NCBI GenBank assembly: GCA_963682025.1
Contig: OY821519.1
Coordinates: forward strand, 144,832,394 to 144,896,393
Reading direction: 5' to 3'
Length of the DNA: 64,000 nucleotides
Origin: Cordilura impudica
Taxonomy: Eukaryota > Arthropoda > Insecta > Diptera > Scathophagidae
Shown here: positions 34,690-45,414 of the stretch, one piece after another
How the letters are laid out: every line of letters begins with the position of its first letter
How positions within the stretch are numbered: position 1 is the stretch's first letter
Notes under the pieces: generated by a model
Databases searched by the model: none
Seen by the model: only the letters and a program-made list of their open reading frames with translations
Told to the model about the DNA's origin: nothing
Program-made: the position numbers and the translations under genes

Positions 34690-36190
34690 CACTTGCGTGG
34701 GCAAACTACTACTCGAAAAAGCTCGACGACTTTCCATACAAATGTATGAAAATATTAACTTCATAGATGTTTGACTTCATTTAAGAAAAAATTTTCCCAA
34801 AATACATGGTATGATTTTATATATTTTGAAGTCAGTTACACTGATAGATTACCATCCTAAAATATTAAAACATTCTGATAAAAACTATGGAGTGGGCTAA
34901 CTACTACTCGAAAAAGATCATCCACTTTCCACTCAAATGTATGAAACTATGATCTTCGTATATGTTTGATGCCTATTTACAAAAAATTTTAAAGAACACT
35001 TGGAAAAACCTCTTAGTATTTTAATTTGAATATATGTAGAGGATATGTTTTCAAAATTTCAAAGCATTTGGACAAAAATGTTGGCGTGTGGGAACAACTA
35101 CTCGAAAAAGATCGGAAATTTTGCAAAAAATGTAAAAAAATTAAAAAAAAAATTTTATATTTTTTCACTGCCTGCAATTGACTATATTCAGAGATTACTC
35201 GTAAAAAATTTTAAGCCATTCCGACCAAAATTGTGGCGTCGGTATAGCACTACTCGACTGATATTGACCACTTTCTATACAAATGTGTGAAAATATGCTC
35301 TTATTTGAAGTTTGATGATATTTTTCAGAAAATTTTCCACAATGACGTAATAAAAAATTATATTCATTAGAGCTGTATATACAAAGAGAACACTTCCTTC
35401 AAGTTTCAAAGCATTCCGCCAAAAATTGAAGCTTGGAGGAACTACTACTCGACGAAAAAAAAAAATTTTTCAAAAAAAAAAATGTTTTTTTCTTTCTTTT
35501 TACTGCCCGTAATTGACCTTATTCACAGATGACTCATTTCAAAAATTAAGCCATTCCGATGAAAATTGAGCTCTGGGCGAACAACTACTCGAAAAAGATC
35601 AGCCACTTTCTATACAAATGTGTGCAAATTTGCTCTTATTTCAAGTTTGATGTAACTTTAAAAAAAATTTTCCATCACGACTTCTTAAAATTTTTTACTG
35701 CTTGTAGTTGCAAATATATCAAGATAATCTTCTTAAAATTTCAAAGTATTGCGACAATAATTGTGCTGTTGGCGAACTACTACTCGAAAAAGCTCGACCA
35801 CTTTCCATACAAATATATGAAAAAATACACTTCATGCAAGTTTGACATCGATTCACACAAAATATTTAAGGCACACATGGTACAAATTTATGCTTTTTAA
35901 AGTTGGAAATATGATTACAGTTCGTACACGAAATTCCAAAGTAATCTGACCCAAAATTGTGGCTCGGACGAACTACTACTCGAAAAAGATCAGACTCTTC
36001 CAATACAAAAGTGTGAAAATTTGCTCTTATTTCATGTTTGAGATAATTTTAGAGAAAATTTTTTATAATGACATAGCCGAAAGTTATATTTTTTAGATTT
36101 AGAAATGTAAGAAGAGTATTTCTTTTAAATTTCAAACGTTTCCGACAATAATGGTGGGGTGGACAAACTACTACTCGGAAAAGCTCGACC
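34690..36190 (+). repeat. About nine ~190-bp degenerate repeats in the left hAT arm
   Basis: The word ACTACTACTCGAAAAAG (with variants) recurs near 34706, 34902, 35096, 35263, 35448, 35582, 35780, 35973 and 36172. Each is followed by CCACTTTCCATACAAATGTATGAAAAT-like sequence, so units are about 130-200 bp. Mirrored in the right arm 37628-39130. Confidence 0.8.
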
Positions 36191-36326
36191 ACTTTCCATA
36201 CAAATGTATGAAAACATTCCCTTCATGGAAGTTTGACATCGATTTACAAAAAATTTTTCAAAAGTATATGGTAAAAATTAATATTAATATAAGAGGACAA
36301 AAAAAATTTTAAATTTTTATGGTGTT

Positions 36327-37320
36327 TTGGTGTTTAATATTTTCAAAATTAAGAAGTACGTTTTTATTGCGGTTAAGAGGTCAGTAAAGCGATTATTATT
36401 TTTATTATTACCGTTTTTTGCCATATACACGTGCACAAATGAGCTAAAGGAAAAACAAGCACAATTAGGTATTCCGGAACTAAAATTCTTGCAGTGCTAT
36501 AAGACGAGAAGGAACTCGACGTATAACATGTTCGTTTGTGTCATCCAAAATCGTACATCTTTAATAAACTTGTTGGCGGACAGAAATGTGACTAGTCAGC
36601 GAGTTGCGGTGGATTTTGAATTATCTGAAGCTGAGTGGAGCAAAATTGAACAAATAAAAAGCGTTTCGGAACCACCATACCTTCTTACCGATATTTTGAG
36701 CTCTAACAGATCTTCGATTTCGATGGTTCGCCCAATACTAAACCACTGGATTGAAGAGTACTTAAATGATGATATAACCGACGATGATTGGACAATTTCT
36801 TTTAAAACTAACGTCAAGGCAGAATGGAAAGTCGCTTTAATTTGAAGATCTCACCAGATGTAGCAACAAGAATGTTGGCATCATTTTTCGATCCTCGTTA
36901 TAAAGATATGGAGCATGAAACTCTTTTGAATCAGTCCCAAATCAAAAAAGGAATTGAAGGGGCTTTTGTGTAAAGAAAAAGAATTACCAACAGAATATAC
37001 AACATTTCAGCATTCTAAAATATGCGCTATCGACAAACTTTTAAAATGAACGCAGAGCACAAGTGATAACCTTGACATCGAGTGGTCGAGATATCAACGT
37101 GAAAAACAAATCGAGTGGAAAGACTGTCCACTAAAATGGTGGCAGGATCGTGAAGAAAAGTACCCGAATATATCACGAATGGCCAAGAGATTCCTTTGTA
37201 TCCCAGCAACTTCAGCATAATCAGAGCGGTGCTTTTATACAGCTGATAATGTTGTCACTGCTAAAAGAAGTTCGCTGAAACCATAATTTTTCAACATTCA
37301 TTGTTAAAAAAATTATAAGA
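36327..37320 (+). pseudogene. hAT transposase remnant
   Basis: The first piece (36327-36845, 172 codons) contains the stretches NSTYNMFVCVIQN, FELSEAEWSKIEQI and LTDILSSNRSSISMVRPIL, matching the RNase-H-like core region of hAT transposases. After a shift it continues with MLASFFDPRYKDM (about 36869). The last piece, near 37126-37230, reads CPLKWWQDREEKYPNISRMA and FLCIPATSA-stop-SERCF, the C-terminal dimerisation domain with a stop inside the conserved TSA-x-SER. The N-terminal BED finger and most of the catalytic domain are missing. The protein is dead. It lies between the inverted arms and is clearly the element's own gene. Confidence 0.8.
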
Positions 37321-37627
37321 TTTTATGTACTTAAATAAAATGAAATATTCACTAAAATAAATGTAATAACTTACATAAAACTTGAAAGAAGAGTAAAACT
37401 GCGCACACTGTATGTAAGTAGCTGAATTTTTTCGAGTAGTAGTTCGCCGCCTCCATAATTTTCTTAGAATAGTTTGAAATTTGAAGGATACAATGTCCTC
37501 AAATCAACATATAAACTTTTAGCAAGTCGGGAAGGACAATGGTCTGTAAAATTACATCAAACTTAAAAGAAAAGCAAATTTTAACACATTTATGGAAAAT
37601 GGCTGATTTTTTTCGAGTAGTATTTCG

Positions 37628-39374
37628 AGCTTTTCCGAGTAGTAGTTTGTCCACCCCACCATTATTGTCGGAAACGTTTGAAATTTAAAAGAAATACTCT
37701 TCTTACATTTCTAAATCTAAAAAATATAACTTTCGGCTATGTCATTATAAAAAATTTTCTCTAAAATTATCTCAAACATGAAATAAGAGCAAATTTTCAC
37801 ACTTTTGTATTGGAAGAGTCTGATCTTTTTCGAGTAGTAGTTCGTCCGAGCCACAATTTTGGTCAGATTACTTTGGAATTTCGTGTACGAAATGTAATCA
37901 TATTTCCAACTTTAAAAAGCATAAATTTGTACCATGTGTGCCTTAAATATTTTGTGTGAATCGATGTCAAACTTGCATGAAGTGTATTTTTTCATATATT
38001 TGTATGGAAAGTGGTCGAGCTTTTTCGAGTAGTAGTTCGCCAACAGCACAATTATTGTCGCAATACTTTGAAATTTTAAGAAGATTATCTTGATATATTT
38101 GCAACTACAAGCAGTAAAAAATTTTAAGAAGTCGTGATGGAAAATTTTTTTTAAAGTTACATCAAACTTGAAATAAGAGCAAATTTGCACACATTTGTAT
38201 AGAAAGTGGCTGATCTTTTTCGAGTAGTTGTTCGCCCAGAGCTCAATTTTCATCGGAATGGCTTAATTTTTGAAATGAGTCATCTGTGAATAAGGTCAAT
38301 TACGGGCAGTAAAAAGAAAGAAAAAAACATTTTTTTTTTTGAAAAATTTTTTTTTTTTTTGTTTTTCGTCGAGTAGTAGTTCCTCCAAGCTTCAATTTTT
38401 GGCGGAATGCTTTGAAACTTGAAGGAAGTGTTCTCTTTGTATATACAGCTCTAACGAATATAATTTTTTATTACGTCATTGTGGAAAATTTTCTGAAAAA
38501 TATCATCAAACTTCAAATAAGAGCATATTTTCACACATTTGTATAGAAAGTGGTCAATATCAGTCGAGTAGTGCTATACCGACGCCACAATTTTGGTCGG
38601 AATGGCTTAAAATTTTTTACGAGTAATCTCTGAATATAGTCAATTGCAGGCAGTGAAAAAATATAAAATTTTTTTTTTTAATTTTTTTACATTTTTTGTA
38701 AAATTTCCGATCTTTTTCGAGTAGTTGTTCCCACACGCCAACATTTTTGTCCAAATGCTTTGAAATTTTGAAAACGTATCCTCTACATATATTCAAATTA
38801 AAATACTAAGAGGTTTTTCCAAGTGTTCTATAAAATTTTTTGTAAATAGGCATCAAACATATACGAAGATCATATTTTCATACATTTCAGTGGAAAGTGG
38901 ATGATCTATTTCGAGTAGTAGTTAGCCCACTCCATAGTTTTTATTAGAATGTTTTAATATTTCAGGAGGGTAATCTATCAGTGTAACTGACTTCAAAATA
39001 TATAAAATCATGCCATGTATTTTGGGAAAATTTTTTCTTAAATGAAATCAAACATCTATGAAGTTAATATTTTCATACATTTGTATGGAAAGTCGTCGAG
39101 CTTTTTCGAGTAGTAGTTTGCCCACGCAAGTGGGACACTCCGATTCAAGTGAAATTTAATAGTGATATTCTTGGTATCTGTACGATTCTAAAAAGTATAC
39201 ATTTGGTATACTAAATACCAACATTTAACTTTTTACATGCTTTCAAACATGAAAAATGCTAATTTTTACTACTCGAGCTACTCGTTGAGCTCGAGTAGCT
39301 CATTAACTACTCGAGTAGCTCGAGCTTAGAGTAGCTCGAGTAGCTCGAGTACTCGAGCTTGACCGTAGGCTCTG
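37628..39374 (-). repeat. Right inverted arm of the hAT element
   Basis: Inverted, near-identical copy of 34458-36190 including the ~190-bp repeats and the CTCGAG array. It differs by a few substitutions and small indels, for example a longer T run near 38330-38360. Confidence 0.88.
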
Positions 39375-39382
39375 ATTTAAAC

Positions 39383-41530
39383 CATGTAGGGAGGCTATTT
39401 GTAAATTCCCATATGCTGTTTTTATCCCGTTGAGATTTTAAAAAAAGTTTGTTTTTAAAGTCTCGCATATTTAAATTGTGGCTCTTTAGGATAGGAAATT
39501 CTATAGCTTTTCGGGCAATGGGATCTGCAAATTAATTTCCAGGTATTTAGGAATGTCCTGGCATCCACATAGGGAGAATGTTTGGATATTTTCCAATTAA
39601 AACATCCGTTATATTATTTGCATAGAAGTTGTTATTATTAATATATGAAATTGCACATCAGGCAGAAAAGGAGTCAGTACAAATTACATATTTGCCTTTC
39701 CTGGTTTTTACGAAAGTCAAAGCTTCATTTATTGCTATAATTTCAACGGCAAAGATTAAGCTATAGTCTGGTAATAACGATACTTTGACTATCTTATCTT
39801 CATAAGTAACTGAAAAAGAGGTGCTTTCTTGACTTTTGGATCTGTAATCTGATCTGTAATCTGTTTCCCGCAAAAGTGGACGTACTTGCATTTGGTCTGG
39901 AAGAGAACCGCATTGGAATACTTACACCAAGTCAAAATGTCATTTACGAGATGGTTAAGATTTATTTTAGGGTTTTTACGACTATTCGTTCTTACTATTA
40001 CATTAAAATCGTCCGCATAACCAAGGAAGTTTAGATTATTATGTTGAAGAATTATACTACTTTTGATAAAGAGGACAACAGATAAAGGTGAGCCCTGCGT
40101 TATGCTATTATATAATGGGAGTGGCTGGGAATAACAATTACCGACTCGAAATATAATCCTCCGTTGGGACATAAAGTTAGTTACGTAATTTATAATTTTT
40201 GGACCCACATTCCATGAAATTACATCGTAAGCACTTAATATAAAGAAAGGATCGTAAGATGTTGTTTGGCAGATATAGATCTTGAGACAACATGGTCGAT
40301 ATAGAGAAGGGGATCTACGGTAGATTTTCCTTTTTTAAATCGCATCTGATGAATGTTAATTAGCTTGTTGGAGTTTACGAACCACTACAATCCGTTTGCT
40401 ATTATTTTATCTAGAATTTTCGATACGCAGGAATTAAGAGCTATCGGCCTGTAAGATTTTGTCAGAGTATTGTCGGCTTTAGGTTTCAAAATTGGTATTA
40501 TTACACTGGAATTATATTTCTTTGGCCATTAAGTATGTTGTTATAAAAATTAAGTAATCTTGTTTTATAACTACTGGGGACATTTATAATCATTGCATAT
40601 GATATCTTATCTAATCCAGGTGACTTTTCCTTCAACATAGAGAGTGTAGATAAAAGTTCTAAGGTATTTATATTCTGTTCAATTTTGATAGCACTACTGC
40701 TAGGGTGCATATTGGATAAAGATTGTTGCAGGGTATTTCTATGATTCTGAAATTGTTGGGGGAAAATTATCCTCTGAATTAGAAGACCAGAATGACACAA
40801 GTTCGTTGACTATTTCTAACTGATCGTTACAAAATTGATTAAGGTTGTTGTTTTTACGTATGCAACGAATGCCATGCCTGTTTTTATATCCGCAAAAAGT
40901 CCGAAAGTTTTTCCATATTATTTTGGTTGCAGTTAAAGGATTTATTTCAGATGTTAGATTATTTATTGCGAGTTTTTTAGAAATTGTAGTTTCTCGTTTC
41001 AGGAGTGCATTTGCTTTTTGATAATTGCTCATATTCTGTTGATTAATGTTCCTACGAAAATTGAACCAGTGTTTATTTTTATCGTTTTTTAACTTTTCAA
41101 GATGAAAATTTCACCATGGTGAAGTGAAGTGCTTCTTTTTTTTATTGTGGGATCGACTCATTTGCGGCTTGCGAAATAATTATCTTTAAATTTCTGGCTT
41201 TTTTATTGATATTTGAACTAACCTCTATCATTGATTCAAAATTAAAACATTTTTCATTAAAAATATTCCATCTTACTTTGTCAGGTAAGAAATGAGGTTT
41301 GTAATAAGATATTACTTTGGGTTGTGAATGAAACATTGTAATGCATATTGGGAAGTGGTCATCATATATGTCCTAGGTAGAATGAATATTTAGTTCAATG
41401 TGGGTTAGTGAATTGTGAGTCGAGAGAGTTGGGGATTTGTCGTTTAGTAATGCGAAATTAGATTGAGTGATAAAATTGTCTAATATCCTTCCTCTTTTGT
41501 TGTTAGTTGGGAATCCCTAACTTTCATGGT
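39383..41530 (-). pseudogene. I-clade non-LTR retrotransposon ORF2, broken and 5'-truncated
   Basis: Minus-strand pieces in order: end of the AP-type endonuclease (DDHFPICITMFHSQP, about 41365-41320); linker; RT start SPGLDKISYAMIINVPSSY (about 40625-40570); RT motifs NIHQMRFKKGKS (near 40345) and FLGYADDFNVIV (near 40030-39995, catalytic Y-ADD); RNase H motifs VEIIAINEAL and CTDSFSA (about 39740-39660); then NILPMWMPGHS (near 39560). AP endonuclease, RT and RNase H in that order is the I-clade plan. Stops and frameshifts are frequent. The 5' half of the endonuclease is missing. The 3' part lies beyond the hAT insertion (34200-34449). Confidence 0.75.
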
Positions 41531-41550
41531 TTATAATTAGTTACCCATAG

Positions 41551-41735
41551 CAGGGGTCGGCAACCTGCGGTTCGCGAGCCACGTGTGGCTCTTTGGATGT
41601 TTAGTTCCATACGCAATCGGCTAACGAGGATTAGGCACCGATTCTATCTCTCAGCCACTTGTACTCGCTTTTCACCGCACCACTCCCCTGTGACATGCGT
41701 CGTCAGTCCGTCGGAAGCACTCGAATGATGCCGGC
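41551..41735 (+). mobile_element. hAT terminal fragment (CAGGGGTCGGCAACC type)
   Basis: Begins CAGGGGTCGGCAACCTGCGG, then GCGAGCCACGTGTGGCTCTT, the well-known terminal sequence of a widespread hAT group. It is GC-rich against its surroundings. It stops where the RT fragment begins near 41736; the other end is absent. Confidence 0.6.
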
Positions 41736-41741
41736 GTCGGA

Positions 41742-42645
41742 TTGCTACCGCTGTTGGGACAAACTAGAGGTGAAAATATAGCGAATGCCATAAAAAATGC
41801 CAAACTTGTAGAAAAAATTATAACAGACGCGTTGTCTCATCAAGTATCTTCCCTACTTTCTTCATATGAACACGGCTTTCGTAAATCTCATTATACAATC
41901 ACCAACATTCTGGAACTAAACTATTATAAATGACGGATTTAGAGATCGTATGCAAACCGATGTAATTTGCACCGACTTTAGTACGACCTTTAATAAGGTG
42001 AATCATGCAAAATAAATTTTATGGGATTTAGTATTTTTTTTTTAGTTTACTGGTTAAAATATTATTTAACAAACAGATCTCAGCGGGTCAAATCTATAAA
42101 CGCTGTCTCTAAAAAATCAAAGTGTTTTCTGGTGTTCCACAAGGAAGTAATCTTGGTCCAGTACTTTTTACTTAAATTATCAACGATCTCCCTTCTGTTA
42201 TTCAACATTCTAAAATTCTCTCATACGCTGATGATGGCAAACTATTTTCCTCTCTTCAAAATTACATTGAACATTTTTTGCTACAATGCGATTTAAATCA
42301 TTTTGATGGATGGTGCAATGTAAACCTTATGGAGCTTAATATAAAAAATGCAAACATATATCCTTTTACAGATGTAAAGAAATCGACACTGAAAAGTCGT
42401 AGAACTATGCTTAGAATTTTCCTTCTGCTCAGTTTATTCCACGGCGACATTGACTCCAATTTCTTGTTAAATAGAATTAAAATTAATATTCCATCGAGAC
42501 CTACAAGAAACTTTATGCTCTTAACTATTAATTATTTTTGATTTAACCAGTTGTGTGAGCAATTTAATGGAATTTACCGTATTATAGATTTGTCCGAAAA
42601 TAAAGAATCTTTGAAACGTAAAATTGTTCTATATCTAAATAATTA
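41742..42645 (+). pseudogene. Jockey-type non-LTR RT, decayed
   Basis: Pieces in changing plus frames: AKLVEKIITDALSHQVSSLL, YEHGFRKSHYTITNILEL (about 41800-41925), YYLTNRSQRVKSI (about 42060), a GVPQGS-like stretch read as VFHKEVILVQYFLL, then LSYADDGKLFSSL (about 42220-42255) giving the catalytic Y-ADD, and finally LCEQFNGIYRIIDLSENKES (to the stop at about 42645). The spacing between YADD and the C-terminus is far too short, so much of the thumb and C-terminal region is deleted. It is followed directly by Helitron-like copy B. Confidence 0.65.
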
Positions 42646-42689
42646 AATCATTATTTTATTTTTTATACCTATTTATCTATAATATTAAT

Positions 42690-43804
42690 AGGCTAGGCGA
42701 ATTCTTGTGGCTGGTGTTTTGTTTTACCGTTTTATCCCGATTTTGAAAGGTATTTCTTTTTAGTCGATTTACAGATTTACAGATTTTAAAAATTTTTCCT
42801 TTATTCTGAGTAAATTGCATTTAGAGTTGCCACTAACACATACATAAAATTACACAATGCTATGTGTGTATTTGTTAAATTTGTTAATTTGTTTGTAATA
42901 AAACCTTGGTTTTATGGAATAACCGCGTATGTCCATTTTTGTCAGTTTTGAGTTAACGATGCCAAATATATTAATTTTTAACGCCCTTTACATGTGTTAA
43001 TTTTTTTTTTTTTAAATATTGAAAATTTTTGAGTTTTTTCTTTAAATAACGACGTAACTTAAATGTTTATTAAATTAATTTGCAGCACTATTGACGTATG
43101 TCAACCTACGTTTGATCGCAGACAATTTTTTTTTCTCAGAAAACGACACATAGCGACGTACGTTGTTATTAATGAAAAAAAAAATGCAAAATAATTTTGG
43201 ATTATTTTCAGTTTATAAACACTTATAAAATCTTGTGTGTGTTTATTTCTGTTATTTTTTGTCACTATTATTCTTGATACGTTGTTATATTCTCATCCCA
43301 AGTCCCGTTAACTTTTTGTTGACGAGCAAAAAATCCATTTTCCAAGCAACAACAACTTATGTCTACATGGGTGGTTGCATTGGTAGTTTTATTTTTCAAA
43401 GAATACGACGTTTGTCGACATAAGTTGTTTTGTCTGCATACTCTTTAAGTGTTATTTACATATTGTTTTTTCGTCCTTCTCTAGGATCTATTCCTCTGAA
43501 GATTTTTGAATCAAAATTTTATATAAAGTATTTATTGCCCATATCTACAGGACTGTTTAATAAAAAGCTCGAAAAGCTTTATATCGAGCCCATAATTTTA
43601 AATATAACGTTTTTTGGTTCCCCTGAACATTTTGCTTTTATGACATACGCGGTTCTAGAAAACCACAGAAAAATGAGTTTGTTTTTTTTGTGTTGATTTG
43701 TGAATTGGCTATAATTGATTAGCATACCTTTAGGGTCTTTATTTAATGAAAAAATAAAATTTCCTAGAATTTGCACTCGAATTTCGAGGGCTAGAATCTG
43801 CTAG
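42690..43804 (+). mobile_element. Helitron-like element, copy B
   Basis: Starts AGGCTAGGCGAATTCTTGTG and ends with the hairpin zone GCACTCGAATTTCGAGG (43773-43789), then 11 nt later CTAG (43801-43804) followed by T, which is the Helitron 3' signature. The 42904-43668 element is inserted in it. Non-coding otherwise. Confidence 0.65.
42904..43668. mobile_element. DNA element with GGAATAACCGCGTATGTC ends, copy 1
   Basis: A 765-bp unit with inverted ends; the left reads TTTTATGGAATAACCGCG and the right (complement) CTGTGGTTTTCTAGAACCGC. AAAA flanks both sides (42900-42903, 43669-43672). It shares its interior with 57452-58171, including an internal hairpin ACAACTTATGTC...GACATAAGTTGT. No transposase is recognised. 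Confidence 0.65.
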
Positions 43805-44300
43805 TATACACCTAATATATTAGTCTGTAAGGATAATTGTAATTTCATAGACTTTAAATAAATAAATATATATATACTTTTAATTGGAGATACCGAACCC
43901 ACTTATCCGATCCCGCTCATTTGCGACATGGCTACTGAAATGATTAATAGGTAACTTCAATATATATGATATTAGAAATTCACTTTGCATGTGAGCTGCC
44001 ATGTCCACTAAAAAATTAAAAAATATATAGCCTACAGTTCCTTTCAGATACACAGTAAGATCTGTAAAAATCTCAGCAAGATGGTTTCAATAGTTTAGCC
44101 TACTACAAGGTATAAACAAACAAACATACCGTGCTTTCGCTTTTATGTATAATTACATAAAGTGATATTATATGTTTTTCAAAGTAATCAAAATAATTTG
44201 AAAAAAAAAATATAAATATATATAATTCTAAATTTGTTAGTGTAATCGACCTTTTTCTTATTATATTTGGGATTTATGTTAGAATATTCTAATTTGGTAT
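43805..44300. other. Unassigned stretch
   Basis: AT-rich. A phrase near 44085-44130 (GATGGTTTCAATAGTTTAGCC then ACAAACAAACA) resembles the one at 48980-49035, typical of insect repeat tails. No gene. Confidence 0.4.
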
Positions 44301-44340
44301 TTCCTTAAATGTAAATAAAAGATTAATTTATTTCATTTTT

Positions 44341-44384
44341 TTATCCAACGTTTCTCTGGTATTTTCCAGCTTCATCAGGGATAA
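44341..44384 (-). ncRNA. Hammerhead-ribozyme-like motif 2 (Penelope-associated)
   Basis: On the minus strand: stem I TTATCC, core CTGATGA, imperfect stem II containing CTGG-AAAATA-CCAG, core GAA, palindromic stem III ACGT, T at the cleavage position, stem I return GGATAA. Stem I pairs over six bases. Hammerheads of this form are documented in Penelope-like elements, matching the neighbouring ORF. Unpaired bases at the base of stem II suggest reduced activity. Confidence 0.7.
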
Positions 44385-44656
44385 TATTTATTAAATCTGG
44401 CAACGTTAATATAAGAATGTACAAAAAGAACAATAGTTAGTACAACAACATGATAACTTAGTATTAAAAACAATTTTACTTACAAATAATCTTTGGTCAA
44501 TCTTTACATTTAATTTTCAAAAACATATAATTTCTTTTTATACACCACGACATAAAAACACAAAAAATAAATTAAAAATAATAAATGCAAAGATAAAAAT
44601 AAAATATCACAGTAAAATCTATAAACTAAGTATCACAGTTGGAGTTAGAAACTAAA

Positions 44657-45412
44657 CTAAATTATTGCGATGGTATAATTTGCGTTAATGTTGTCTATGT
44701 CATCCTTTTTATTCATTGCACGTTGTTGTTTTTGTTGTATTCGCAAACTTTCTAAAGTATATCGTTTATTCTCTCGTCTTTCTTTGTCTAAAATGTTTAC
44801 ATTATCAAGATCTGCAGTGTGTCCCTTTTCTAAACAATGCTGTGCTAGAGCTGTTGTTTGTTTATTTTTTCTAATATCAGCTTCGTGTTCTGCTACTCTT
44901 GTGTTCAAACTTCTTTTTGTTGTTCCTATGTATACGTCATTACAGCTTTCGTTTGGTTTACCAATGCATTTTATTTCGTATACTACATTACTTTGCTCTC
45001 CCTTTTCTATTTTTGTTTTTGTTCTTGTAAAAAGCGCGTTAATTGTTTTGTTGGGCTTATGTGCTAATGATACTTCTTCGTAGTTTATTATTTTTTCTAA
45101 TTGTTTTCTATCTGTCAACCTTGGTATGTATGACAGACTATAAAATTTTTTGGTGTTGTTAATCTTTCCGTTTTCGGGATTTTCAGTTGTAGCCTTTTTT
45201 ATTAAATTATTTATAATATTGGTTCTATTCTGTATTAAAATATCTTTCACTTTATTTATATTTTTGTTCTTGAATTTGTTGTCACTCAGTTTTAAAGCTT
45301 TGTTGATAAGGTTTGAAGCAGTGTTTATTTTCTGTTTTTGTGGTTGTGTAGAGTTATAATTCATTAAATAATTGTTTTTTTCCAAAATGATTGGAATCGT
45401 ATATTTTATTAA
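44657..45412 (-). pseudogene. Penelope-like protein, C-terminal GIY-YIG endonuclease part
   Basis: An open minus-strand frame of about 250 codons runs in from the truncation point (residues KYTIPIILEKNN...) to a stop at 44657. An internal TTG at 45385 is not a credible start; this is the tail of a longer RT-endonuclease protein. The endonuclease is seen in NVVYEIKC, then DVYIGTTKRSLNTRVAEHEA (the GIY-YIG-like core with R and E), then LAQHCLEKGH, giving the C...C...H...HC...GH arrangement of Penelope-like elements. The RT domain (several hundred residues upstream) is missing, so the element cannot move by itself. No stop or frameshift occurs in the surviving part, which suggests a fairly young copy. 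Confidence 0.8.
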
Positions 45413-45414
45413 AA

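Larger units (their letters stand above)
34458..39374. mobile_element. 4.9-kb hAT element with 1.7-kb inverted arms
   Basis: Ends CAGGGCTCCCC...CTCGAG (left) and CAGAGCCTACGG...CTCGAG (right, complement). It is flanked by an exact 8-bp duplication ATTTAAAC (34450-34457, 39375-39382), diagnostic of hAT-type insertion. The arms 34458-36190 and 37628-39374 are near-identical inverted copies; the same 113-residue reading frame appears on opposite strands at 35559-35900 and 37912-38253. The 1.4-kb centre holds a broken hAT transposase on the plus strand. It interrupts an I-clade retrotransposon. Confidence 0.88.
44300..45414 (-). mobile_element. 5'-truncated Penelope-like element
   Basis: Contains the GIY-YIG endonuclease end of the Penelope protein and, beyond its stop, a hammerhead-like motif in the 3' flank (44341-44384). 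The 5' side is cut at about 45414 where HINE-A copy 3 begins; the reading frame is still open there. The left limit is approximate. Confidence 0.75.

Noticed and set aside
35559..38253. Two identical 113-residue ORFs (35559-35900 plus and 37912-38253 minus) as a duplicated gene
   Set aside because: They are the same stretch of the hAT inverted arms. The translation is built from the ~190-bp repeat units and has no domain.
40347..40354. CTGATGAAT near 40348 as a plus-strand hammerhead core
   Set aside because: It is the complement of the NIHQMRF codons of the I-clade RT; no stem can be formed.
44688..45359. Plus-strand ORFs (44688-45083, 44858-45067, 45150-45359) as membrane proteins
   Set aside because: They are hydrophobic antisense shadows of the Lys/Asn-rich Penelope ORF on the minus strand.
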